A stretch of DNA of 13,107 nucleotides, taken from the NCBI GenBank assembly GCA_948664205.1, contig CAPNDH010000038.1:1-13107 (forward strand). The letters run 5' to 3'. A program made the translations under genes and the position numbers. Positions 7,045 through 13,107 of the stretch are shown in pieces. The first letter of the stretch is position 1. Each line of letters opens with the position of its first letter. The notes under the pieces were generated by a model that saw only the letters and a program-made list of their open reading frames with translations, was not told the DNA's origin and did no database searches. The DNA is from an uncultured Clostridia bacterium. Lineage in GTDB: Bacteria > Bacillota > Clostridia > TANB77 > CAG-508.

Positions 7045-7906
7045 TTTTAAACCCAATTCCATATGCTTCACGTGCATTTGAAATTACTATGAAAGAGTTT
7101 TTGTCTATTCTTTTACATATTTGTTTTATTCTTATTGTTTCATTTCTTGAACTTATGCACCATAACATCATCTTTTCTTCATTTGTGTACATTCCTTTTG
7201 CTTGTAAACCTGTTACTCCTCTTCTCACATTTTCTTCAATCTCATTTGATATTTCTTCATATTTATCTGATACTATAAATATCATTTTTGTAAAGTATAC
7301 ACCTTCAAATATTATATCTAACATTTTACCCATTAAATATATTGTTATTGCTGAATATAATCCTATTTCAATATCTCTTAGGAAGAATACATTTAATGAG
7401 ACTATTACTATGTCTATAATTACAATTAAGTTACTTGTTCTATAATATGGTTTAAATGACTTTATTACATATGATAGTAAGTCTGTTCCCCCTGTTGAGC
7501 TTGAGCCTTTTAATACTAAGCTCATTCCTATTCCCATTATTATTCCACCATATATACAACCTAATATTCTATCTTGTGTTAAAGGTTTAAATTTATCGAA
7601 TATGTCTATAAATATTGATAAAAATATTGTGCCTAATATTCCTTTTATTAAAAATTCTTTTCCTATTCTAAAATAGCTTAATATAAATAGTGGAATATTA
7701 AGTACAAATATTACTGTTCCTACTGGCCATTTTAACAAATAATATGTTATTGTTGCAATACCTGTAAAACCTCCAGATGATAATTGATTTGGTAGCAAAA
7801 AAAATGACGTTGATATAGCCATTATTGCACAGCCTATAATCAATAGTATAAAATCATATATATACTTTTTTAATTTTATTTTTTTATTTATTTCCACATA
7901 TTCCAT
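7037..7906 (-). CDS. YitT family membrane protein (DUF161 + DUF2179)
   Basis: The 289-aa protein has the YitT layout. Residues about 15-200 carry five or so hydrophobic segments, including F-I-L-L-I-I-G-C-A-I-M-A-I-S and the glycine-rich M-G-I-G-M-S-L-V-L-K-G-S-S-S-T-G-G-T-D. A soluble ~85-residue DUF2179 domain follows (R-R-G-V-T-G-L-Q-A-K-G-M-Y-T). The family sits in the cytoplasmic membrane of Firmicutes, and its substrate is not firmly known. The ATG at 7906 is supported by AAAGGGAG about 7 bases upstream. The last codons (G-F-K-R-E, stop) run into a palindromic repeat, so the natural C-terminus may have been replaced by the repeat's own stop. No operon partner is evident. Confidence 0.88.
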   Translation of the reverse strand: MEYVEINKKIKLKKYIYDFILLIIGCAIMAISTSFFLLPNQLSSGGFTGIATITYYLLKWPVGTVIFVLNIPLFILSYFRIGKEFLIKGILGTIFLSIFIDIFDKFKPLTQDRILGCIYGGIIMGIGMSLVLKGSSSTGGTDLLSYVIKSFKPYYRTSNLIVIIDIVIVSLNVFFLRDIEIGLYSAITIYLMGKMLDIIFEGVYFTKMIFIVSDKYEEISNEIEENVRRGVTGLQAKGMYTNEEKMMLWCISSRNETIRIKQICKRIDKNSFIVISNAREAYGIGFKRE

Positions 7907-7961
7907 AATAATCTCCCTTTATAAGTATTTGTTATTATTGGAATTTTTATGCAAAAGAAAT

Positions 7962-8027
7962 AAAACAAAAAATAAGCAATTAAAAATGGAGCTTTTGCTC
8001 CATTTTTAATTGCTTATTTTTTGTTTT
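7962..8027. terminator. 31-bp perfect palindrome, terminator of the radical SAM gene
   Basis: 7962-7992 and 7997-8027 are exact reverse complements separated only by TTTT. The right arm holds the last seven codons and the stop of the radical SAM gene. Both ends finish in A- or T-runs, so it could terminate transcription in either direction. A 31-bp stem without mismatch is much longer than a usual intrinsic terminator. Confidence 0.75.
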
Positions 8028-9079
8028 TCTTCTATTATATCATCATATGTTTTTTCTATTGTTATTTCAAATTTTCCATTTTTTATTGTTTCATCTGCTT
8101 TAACTATTACGTCTACTTCGTATGTCTCTTTTAATTTTTCTATATTTTCTTTTTTGTGTCCTATTATATTATTTATATCTTCTGGGTTTGCTCTTATTTC
8201 TACTTCTTTTACTTTGGTATTAAATTTCTTTATTTTATATACTATTGCGTCATACCACATTTCGCCTTCTACTAATTGCCTAAATGCTGGGTGGTATGGG
8301 CCTGCTACTACTTCACTGTTTTTACTTCCTGGCTCACATATTTCGTCTGTATTTTGAAGTCCTATTCTTATTATTTTTATTTTCTTTTTATTAAATAAGT
8401 TTGCTACTTCTTTTGAACGTTCTACTGCTTGTACTACTGTTAATGGTGTATATTCTCCATTATTATACTGTTCTTCTAGTTTTGTTCCTTTTATTACTAA
8501 TACTGGATATATTCTTACTATTTTTGGTTTTAATTTTATTAATGCTTTTGCTGTGTTTATTTCATCTAATGCTGTGCTTTCTGGAAGTCCTACCATCATT
8601 TGATGCCCAAGTATAAAACCATATCTATTAATTAGTTTTGATGCTTTTTTTACATCTTCAAAGGTATGACCTCTTTCTGCTTTTTTTAGTATATAATTAT
8701 TTGCAGATTGTACACCTAGTTCTATTGTTTTTACATTATATTTTTTTAACATTTTTAGAATATCTTTGTCTATTGCATCTGGTCTTGTAGAAATACGTAT
8801 GCTATTTACTAGACCTTTTTGTATATATTCATTTGCAGTTTCTAATAGTTCTTTTTGTAATTCTATATCTATTGCTGTAAAGCTTCCTCCAAAAAAGGCT
8901 ACTTCTACTAGTTTATTATCGTCTTTAAAATTTTCTAAGTAATATTCTATTGTTTTTCGTACATCTTGTGCTCTTACTTGCTTCTGTTCTCCACTTATTT
9001 TTACTTGATTGCAAAATACACAAGCATGTGGGCAACCTAAATGTGGTACAAATATTGGTATAATGTATTCTTTTTTCAT
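8006..9079 (-). CDS. Elp3-like radical SAM protein
   Basis: This is a radical SAM enzyme of the bacterial Elp3-like group commonly encoded beside rnc in Clostridia. Numbered from the chosen start, Cys16, Cys20 and Cys23 form the CxxxCxxC cluster (G-C-P-H-A-C-V-F-C-N-Q) that binds the [4Fe-4S] cofactor. F-F-G-G-S-F and G-H-Q-M-M-V-G-L-P are later SAM-domain motifs. The last ~60 residues look like a small KH-like appendage (N-N-I-I-G-H-K-K-E-N). The acetyltransferase domain of true Elp3 is absent, so tRNA wobble modification is not assured. An upstream ATG at 9121 is in frame, but AAAGGAG sits just before the ATG at 9079, giving 357 aa. Upstream lies rnc on the same strand. The end of the gene is inside a long palindrome. 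Confidence 0.87.
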   Translation of the reverse strand: MKKEYIIPIFVPHLGCPHACVFCNQVKISGEQKQVRAQDVRKTIEYYLENFKDDNKLVEVAFFGGSFTAIDIELQKELLETANEYIQKGLVNSIRISTRPDAIDKDILKMLKKYNVKTIELGVQSANNYILKKAERGHTFEDVKKASKLINRYGFILGHQMMVGLPESTALDEINTAKALIKLKPKIVRIYPVLVIKGTKLEEQYNNGEYTPLTVVQAVERSKEVANLFNKKKIKIIRIGLQNTDEICEPGSKNSEVVAGPYHPAFRQLVEGEMWYDAIVYKIKKFNTKVKEVEIRANPEDINNIIGHKKENIEKLKETYEVDVIVKADETIKNGKFEITIEKTYDDIIEEKQKISN

Positions 9080-9137
9080 ATTTTTTCTCCTTTCTCTATA
9101 ATCTATTTCTATCTTAGACATATTTTATTTAAGTCAT

Positions 9138-9175
9138 TTCTTCGAAGAACGGACGATTACTAATCGCCCCTACAA
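9138..9175. repeat. Small palindromic repeat in the rnc / radical SAM spacer
   Basis: A 12-bp palindrome TTCTTCGAAGAA (9138-9149) is directly followed by GGACGATTA-C-TAATCGCCC (9151-9169), a hairpin with one G-U-type mismatch, and then CTACAATT. The locally G+C-rich core resembles dispersed intergenic palindromes found in many Clostridia genomes. Its copy number is unknown from this window. Confidence 0.4.
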
Positions 9176-9243
9176 TTCTTTTAAATTTTTCTATATTTTA
9201 TAGTTCTTCCTATTTTTTCAAAGTTAACGATCTATACAGTGTT

Positions 9244-9912
9244 TTAATTATTTAGAGCCTTTTTTGCTGCTTCCATTTCGGCTAGCTTTTTTGTTTTTCC
9301 TTCGCCTGTTTCTAATATTTTTCCATTGCAACTTACTCTAGCTGTGAATTTTTTATCGTGGTCTGGTCCTTCTTCTTTTATTATTTCATATTTTATATGA
9401 ACTTCTCCATGCTCTTGAAGTTTCTCTTGCAATACTGTTTTATAGTCTTTTTGTCCTACATTTTTACTAGCTAATTCTGCTTCTTCTTTTAAATTTTCTA
9501 CTATAAACCTTTCTGCTTCTTCTAATCCTGCATCAAAATATATAGCTGCTATTACGGCTTCTACACTATCTGCCATTATTGCTGGTCTTGCTTCTTTATG
9601 ACAGGCAAGTTCACTTTTTCCTAAGAATAAGAAATCACTAAAATTATGCTTTTTTGCAATTTTATATAAGCTTTCTTCACATACTATTGTAGCTCTAACT
9701 TTAGTCATTTCTCCTTCTGATAGTTTTGGAAAATTATTGTATAAATATTTACTAGATATGAACTCTAAAATACTATCTCCTAAAAACTCTAATTTTTCAT
9801 TACTTTGAACATGTTTTTCATATGCATATGAAGTATGTGTTAGTGCATTTTCTAGTAAATGTTTATTTTTGAATGTGTATCCAATATTTTTCTCTAATTT
9901 TTCTAAATTCAT
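9244..9912 (-). CDS. rnc: Ribonuclease III
   Basis: RNase III cleaves double-stranded RNA in rRNA processing and mRNA turnover and would also be the enzyme acting on sense/antisense duplexes. From the chosen start it is 222 aa. The signature N-E-K-L-E-F-L-G-D-S-I-L lies at 38-49, with Glu39 and Asp46. Glu67 (S-E-G-E-M-T), Asp115 and Glu118 (M-A-D-S-V-E-A) complete the acidic metal site. A double-stranded RNA-binding domain fills about 152-222. An ATG at 9936 is in frame but has no ribosome binding site. GAAGGTGA precedes the ATG at 9912, so that start is preferred. The Elp3-like gene follows, as usual in Clostridia. The smc-ftsY genes that often come next are not here. Confidence 0.95.
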   Translation of the reverse strand: MNLEKLEKNIGYTFKNKHLLENALTHTSYAYEKHVQSNEKLEFLGDSILEFISSKYLYNNFPKLSEGEMTKVRATIVCEESLYKIAKKHNFSDFLFLGKSELACHKEARPAIMADSVEAVIAAIYFDAGLEEAERFIVENLKEEAELASKNVGQKDYKTVLQEKLQEHGEVHIKYEIIKEEGPDHDKKFTARVSCNGKILETGEGKTKKLAEMEAAKKALNN

Positions 9913-10016
9913 CTTTTCACCTTCTTTCATATTCATATTATATAATATTATTTAAAAAATTAAAAGGTTTTTTAAAAAGAAACTTTCTACTTATATACGA
10001 CAAATTTCGACTGCAT

Positions 10017-10045
10017 TTGATATTTAATTTGACATATATTATAAA
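10017..10045 (+). promoter_or_regulatory. Promoter in front of the MutS-domain-like gene
   Basis: TTGATA (10017-10022) and TATAAA (10040-10045) are separated by 17 bases. Transcription would start near 10052, at the edge of the left arm of the 16-bp inverted repeat, so the promoter lies outside the possibly invertible segment. Confidence 0.5.
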
Positions 10046-10052
10046 TATAAGT

Positions 10053-10513
10053 TCAAAGTAAGATATATAGTAGGAGGTATTAAATGAGCAAATTATACAC
10101 AGAATATTTAAAGTTAAAAAATATAGATAGTACTAAATTATATCTTTTTAAAAGTGGCATATTTTATATTGCATTAGAAGAGGATTCTAAAAAGCTTTCT
10201 GAGTTATTTTCCTTTAAATTAACCAACCTAAATGAAACTATAACAAAATGTGGCTTTCCACAAAAAAGATTAGAATTTTATGTTGAAAAATTAAATTCTT
10301 TAAACATATCTTTTGAAATAATAGATTTAAATTATTCTAAAATAGATAATTATTCTGATTATTTAAATAATAATAAAATTAAAAATATTATTAGGTCCAT
10401 TCTAGATATTGATATGGATGACATTAGCTTTAGAGAAGCTTTTGATTTTTTATATAAAACTAAAAAAGAAATTGAGCAAATATATAATAATTAAATAATA
10501 TATCTTACTTTGA
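10053..10513. repeat. 16-bp inverted repeat flanking the MutS-like gene
   Basis: TCAAAGTAAGATATAT at 10053-10068 is the exact reverse complement of 10498-10513. The arms bracket exactly the ribosome binding site and coding region of the MutS-like gene. Similarity extends a few bases outward with a one-base gap (TAAG-T-TCAAAG against TAAG-TCAAAG). If the segment were turned round, the MutS-like gene would follow the OB-fold fragment on the minus strand, with its ribosome binding site intact. Confidence 0.6.
10084..10494 (+). CDS. MutS domain I-like protein (DGR accessory, MSL type)
   Basis: The first ~80 of 136 residues match the mismatch-recognition domain of MutS: Y-L-K-L-K ... L-Y-L-F-K-S-G-I-F-Y-I-A-L-E-E-D-S-K-K-L-S-E, then L-T-N-L-N-E-T-I-T-K-C-G-F-P and Y-V-E-K-L. 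This corresponds to E. coli MutS from its Y-L-R-L-K to Y-L-A-K-L. Phe27 aligns with the base-stacking Phe36, but the partner Glu38 is Ile29. No clamp or ATPase domain is present, so it is not a repair MutS. MutS-like proteins of this size are reported among DGR accessory genes, and a degraded DGR lies next door. The start has AGGAGG at 10072-10077. It is on the strand opposite to the other DGR genes and is bracketed by an inverted repeat. Confidence 0.68.
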   Translation: MSKLYTEYLKLKNIDSTKLYLFKSGIFYIALEEDSKKLSELFSFKLTNLNETITKCGFPQKRLEFYVEKLNSLNISFEIIDLNYSKIDNYSDYLNNNKIKNIIRSILDIDMDDISFREAFDFLYKTKKEIEQIYNN

Positions 10514-10514
10514 C

Positions 10515-10716
10515 TTACTTAATTATTTCTATTTGCTCTACTTTAACCTTTAATTGATTATTTATTGAAACTATTCTCCCTGATACTATTATTTCATCTT
10601 TTACATTTAATTTTCTATACATATAATCAGCTATATCATCAAAACCGATATATCATTATTTGTGATTTATTTTGTAATAGTATATCTCCTATCGCAATTG
10701 ATATATTTTTACAATT
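10515..10716 (-). pseudogene. C-terminal remnant of an OB-fold (SSB-like) protein fused to the RT
   Basis: After a frameshift at about 10643 the frame continues as D-D-I-A-D-Y-M-Y-R-K-L, then N-V-K-D-E-I-I-V-S-G-R-I-V-S, then a strand ending Q-I-E-I-I-K and TAA (10515-10517). This pattern, a short helix followed by K-D-x-I-x-V-x-G-R-I and a final strand, resembles the end of single-stranded-DNA-binding OB folds. The 25 residues before the shift (from N-C-K-N-I-S-I-A-I-G) do not look like RT and probably belong to the same protein. The shift is explained by one extra T in a TTTT run. No start codon or first half of this protein remains. The OB-fold reading is inference from pattern only. Confidence 0.5.
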
Positions 10717-11166
10717 ATTTTGAAAGTATTTTTTTACATCCATTTTCAATATATAATATTCATTCCATATGTTTGTACAATGTTTCATTGCATCTTGCAC
10801 TTCTATACAAGCCTTATGCATTCCTCTTTCTTTTATGCATGCATATGACGTTTGAATAAACTGAGGTACAAAAGCCTCATATAAAAAGCTATCTACTAAC
10901 CATCTATGTACTATTCTATCCATATATTTAGATTTTTGTATTTTTCTTAGTTTTGGCTCATGTATATAAAATACTTGGTATCCTCCATGCTTATATGTTA
11001 AGTTTTTTAACTCTTCATATAAATATTTAATATATTCTTCTTGTTTTAAATTAAAAAGTATTATATCCTTCTTTAAACTTTTATTTTTTCTACTTTCAAT
11101 ATGTGCTTTCATTAAATTTTCATATGTTAGCATTTCATCATATTTATTTCTTATTGTTTTTGGCAT
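10639..11166 (-). pseudogene. DGR-type reverse transcriptase, truncated after RT motif 3
   Basis: The N-terminal 150 residues are clearly an RT of the DGR/group II kind: P-K-L-R-K-I-Q and M-D-R-I-V-H-R-W-L-V-D-S-F-L-Y-E-A-F-V-P-Q-F-I-Q-T-S-Y-A-C-I-K-E-R-G (71-116), then L-K-M-D-V-K-K-Y-F-Q-N (140-150) with the first catalytic Asp at 143. After Asn150 the sequence switches to unrelated residues and stops at 175. A full DGR RT is roughly 300-400 aa, so the palm motifs with the Y-x-D-D pair and the thumb are missing. The enzyme cannot be active. The ATG lies inside the end of avd (23-base overlap), so the two genes were translationally coupled. A deletion joining RT to a downstream OB-fold gene is the simplest explanation. 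Confidence 0.85.
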
Positions 11167-11509
11167 AATACTTTACTAATCCTCCAATAATTTTTCCCAT
11201 TTCATAAATATGCTCTATTATATAATTAAATCTTCTTTCATCTATCCACCTATTTTTATACATAATTCTAAGTAAAATTCTTTGGCTATTTAATCTAGCA
11301 TCTATTTTATTTATATACATTAATTTTTCTTCATCTGGAATTTTACTAAGTAATAGTATTTCCTCTAACATATTATACATTGAACTCTTATATTCATTTC
11401 CTATGTTAAATTTTTCTGTACGTGGTAACTTCATTATAAGTTCTAACATATAAGCAATATATTGTTCTGATTTTGGTATCAGTGTAAGTTCTTTTTTTAT
11501 TTCTCCCAT
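11144..11509 (-). CDS. avd: DGR accessory variability determinant (Avd-like, four-helix bundle)
   Basis: The 121-aa, all-helical, lysine-rich protein lies between the variable gene and the RT and overlaps the RT start, the standard place for Avd. The pattern L-T-L-I-P-K-S-E-Q-Y-I-A-Y-M-L-E-L-I-M-K-L-P-R-T-E-K at 9-34, then about four amphipathic helices (38-56, 60-85, 88-105, 108-121), fits the S23 rRNA intervening-sequence/Avd fold. Avd forms a basic pentamer that binds RT and template RNA during mutagenic retrohoming. The start has AAAGGAAT about 5 bases upstream. The frame is complete, but its partner RT is broken, so it is probably a leftover. Assignment rests on context and pattern. Confidence 0.75.
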   Translation of the reverse strand: MGEIKKELTLIPKSEQYIAYMLELIMKLPRTEKFNIGNEYKSSMYNMLEEILLLSKIPDEEKLMYINKIDARLNSQRILLRIMYKNRWIDERRFNYIIEHIYEMGKIIGGLVKYYAKNNKK

Positions 11510-11532
11510 ATCTTATTCCTTTGTATTTTATT

Positions 11533-11562
11533 AAAGGTTGAAAAATTTAATTTTCAACCTTT
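11533..11562. other. Hairpin between the variable gene and avd (possible DGR target hairpin)
   Basis: AAAGGTTGAAAA (11533-11544) and TTTTCAACCTTT (11551-11562) pair perfectly over 12 bp with a 6-base loop. It lies about 60 bases beyond the variable gene's stop. In the Bordetella phage DGR a hairpin/cruciform just downstream of the variable repeat aids target recognition. On the minus strand no U-run follows, so termination there would be weak, while on the plus strand TTTTAGTTTTT follows. Confidence 0.5.
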
Positions 11563-11623
11563 TAGTTTTTACCCATATTTTACTGCTCTATTATTTAAAT
11601 GCATCGCCTGTAAGCGTTCAGTT

Positions 11624-11745
11624 CTACTCAAGGCAAAGTGCGACATGAAAGCCGTTGAGAGTGCTGGTAGGAGGCGCGCAATTGTAAGCACGGTAACAGG
11701 CAGGGTAAGCGGCATACTCATTGCTAAAGCTACCACCACGAAGCA
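11624..11745 (-). repeat. Putative DGR variable region (VR) at the 3' end of the target gene
   Basis: The last ~40 codons (L-R-G-G-S-F ... G-F-H-V-A-L-C-L-E) are strikingly G+C-rich: 53 of 100 bases at 11621-11720, against about 20% in the avd gene nearby. They use C-ending codons (TAC, GCC, ACC, AAC, GGC) that are rare in the rest of the window. Variable codons of the NNC/NNT type in a lectin-fold C-terminus are the expected product of adenine-specific mutagenesis of AAC/AAT codons in a template. The exact edges cannot be set without the template repeat. Confidence 0.6.
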
Positions 11746-13102
11746 TATATGTGTTGTATAATGAGCTTGATGTATATGATATATTTGAAGCGTAAGATGC
11801 TTCATTAGTCCACTCCCATAAATTTCCTGATACATCATATATGTTCATTTTCTTTGCTTGCTCTGTACTTCCTGTTGTTAATAGTACATAACTACTTTTT
11901 AAATTTGCTGTTGTTAATCCTTCTGTTGTTGGCACTTTTTTAAAAGCTTCTGTTACTCCTGATGAATTTACCTTTGCATATGCTCCTCGTAAATTCGTAA
12001 GTGAAGTATTAGTATAATTTCCCCACTGTGATTCTGCTACTCCTGTTCCTTCTACATTTGTTCCTCTATCTTTTAAATATTTACACATCATATCCCACTG
12101 AGTTCCTGTTACTAGTGTGCTTTTTACATAGGCATTTTCTTTATACATTCGTCCACTCATTTCTACTGCTGTATAATAATCTGCATGATAATATGGTACA
12201 CTATTGGCTTTACTTATTACATTTCCACTTGCTTTATTTTCTCCTGTTCCTACTGTACTACCTTCTTGCCTTGCTGTAAAATCATAATTTTGCCATGTCC
12301 AACTATCTTTTATTGAGCTTTGTGTCGCTACTGCATTTGTTAATCTTTTTCCTCCTGTAAATTCTACACTATCTGTAAATTCTGCTATTTCACCTTCGGT
12401 ATTATTTAATGTTGCTACTCCTGCTTCATATCTTCCTATCCAAAAGCCTCCATATTTTTTTATTTTATTGTATTCTTCCCTTGAAGTTTCTCTATCCCAT
12501 TGTGCATTCCAATTGCTTGCATTTTTTCCGTTTTTGCCCCATACTATTTTTCTATATTCATTTGCATTACATGGTATCCATACAAATTGATTTCCTACTA
12601 GTTTTACTGCGTCTTCATGTGAAGTCATATCTTTTTTTGTTGTTTCATATCCGTCTGCTTTGTTATCTGATATTACTATTCCTGTATCTATATCTCCTCC
12701 TACATAGTAAAATCCTTCTGGTACTGGTACTGTTACTCCTTTTCCTCCTGATACTGCATATACGTTAGTTGACACAGTCATTTTTTTTACTACTTTTCCA
12801 TCTTCTGTACTTACATAATTTGGCGATATTGTTACCCATCCACTTGGAATTTTTACCTTTGTTCCTGCTTCTGTTTCTAGTGTGTTCTCTGGTTCATTTC
12901 CTCTATTTAACTGGGCATATAATTCATTTAATTGTTTTTCTTCTTTTTCTGCTTCTGTTAAATATTTATCTCTTGCTTCTTTTGCTCTTCTAAATATTCC
13001 ATTTTCTCCTAAGCTTAAATTTACTGCTACTCCTGCTAATATTATTAGTATTATTATTGTTATTACTAGTGAAATTAATGTTATTGCTTTTTCTTTTCTC
13101 AT
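11624..13102 (-). CDS. DGR target: prepilin-like surface protein with FGE/C-type-lectin C-terminus
   Basis: The 492-aa protein begins MRKEKAITLISLVITIIILI, a type IV prepilin-like leader (basic start, then a long hydrophobic helix to about residue 30), followed by a charged helix (40-66). These Clostridia pseudopilins are anchored in the membrane or exported by a pilin-type system. Residues about 120-492 resemble the formylglycine-generating-enzyme/sulfatase-modifying fold used by DGR variable proteins: V-P-E-G-F-Y-Y-V-G-G-D near 127, Q-F-V-W-I-P near 172, G-G-F-W-I-G-R-Y-E-A-G near 218, S-G-N-L-W-E-W-T near 425, L-R-G-G-S-F at 454-459, G-F-H-V-A-L at the end. Catalytic FGE function is not implied; the fold displays a variable binding face. 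The ATG is 5 bases from the window edge, so its ribosome binding site is not visible. avd and RT follow. Confidence 0.85.
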   Translation of the reverse strand: MRKEKAITLISLVITIIILIILAGVAVNLSLGENGIFRRAKEARDKYLTEAEKEEKQLNELYAQLNRGNEPENTLETEAGTKVKIPSGWVTISPNYVSTEDGKVVKKMTVSTNVYAVSGGKGVTVPVPEGFYYVGGDIDTGIVISDNKADGYETTKKDMTSHEDAVKLVGNQFVWIPCNANEYRKIVWGKNGKNASNWNAQWDRETSREEYNKIKKYGGFWIGRYEAGVATLNNTEGEIAEFTDSVEFTGGKRLTNAVATQSSIKDSWTWQNYDFTARQEGSTVGTGENKASGNVISKANSVPYYHADYYTAVEMSGRMYKENAYVKSTLVTGTQWDMMCKYLKDRGTNVEGTGVAESQWGNYTNTSLTNLRGAYAKVNSSGVTEAFKKVPTTEGLTTANLKSSYVLLTTGSTEQAKKMNIYDVSGNLWEWTNEASYASNISYTSSSLYNTYMLRGGSFSNEYAAYPACYRAYNCAPPTSTLNGFHVALCLE

Positions 13103-13107
13103 TTGTT

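Noticed and set aside
9937..9965. Possible rnc promoter (TATAAT on the minus strand at 9942-9937)
   Set aside because: The -10 is good, but the only -35 at the right distance is TTTTAA in an A/T run, so it is too weak to list as a feature.
11569..11838. 89-codon minus-strand frame overlapping the end of the variable gene
   Set aside because: It lies in another frame inside the clearly coding lectin-fold end and has no ribosome binding site or family pattern.
12028..12993. Several plus-strand frames rich in Leu opposite the variable gene
   Set aside because: They are antisense shadows of an AT-rich Clostridia gene. Long Leu/Phe-rich frames of this kind occur opposite every large gene here.

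Overview
The window is AT-rich with strong AAAGGAGG-type ribosome binding sites. Its gene set (AddB, clostridial-type Ogg, YitT, RNase III followed by an Elp3-like radical SAM protein, prepilin-like surface protein) points to a low-G+C Firmicute, most likely a gut-type Clostridia. The species cannot be named from sequence alone.

Left part (1-6240): the 3' end of a LysR-type regulator converges on a yfiH/pgeF-type gene across a 22-bp hairpin. Between yfiH and addB sits a compact unannotated locus. It holds a 22-codon hydrophobic ORF with a perfect Shine-Dalgarno on the minus strand, and a convergent short RNA with its own strong promoter and terminator on the plus strand, the architecture of a type I toxin-antitoxin pair. 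addB follows. It carries an apparent one-base insertion inside its Walker A motif, and no addA is adjacent. A mirror-symmetric divergent promoter separates addB from a small orphan gene (89 aa), which converges on ogg.

Middle (6240-9940): a second orphan gene (160 aa, coiled-coil start), a palindromic/tandem repeat that supplies the yitT stop codon, yitT, a 31-bp perfect palindrome that supplies the end of the radical SAM gene, the radical SAM (Elp3-like) gene, a small palindromic repeat, and rnc.

Right part (9940-13107) is the most interesting: a degenerate diversity-generating retroelement (DGR). Reading the minus strand from the right edge, there is a prepilin-like surface protein with a formylglycine-generating-enzyme/C-type-lectin type C-terminus whose last ~40 codons form a G+C-rich variable region. 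Next come a downstream hairpin, an avd-like accessory gene, and a reverse transcriptase that overlaps avd but stops after RT motif 3. The RT lacks its YxDD half and is joined to the tail of an OB-fold (SSB-like) protein, itself frameshifted. Beyond lies a MutS-domain-I-like gene (a known class of DGR accessory) on the opposite strand, flanked by a 16-bp inverted repeat that suggests it was, or still is, invertible. No template repeat was found. The variable gene therefore looks frozen in its present sequence unless an RT and template act in trans.
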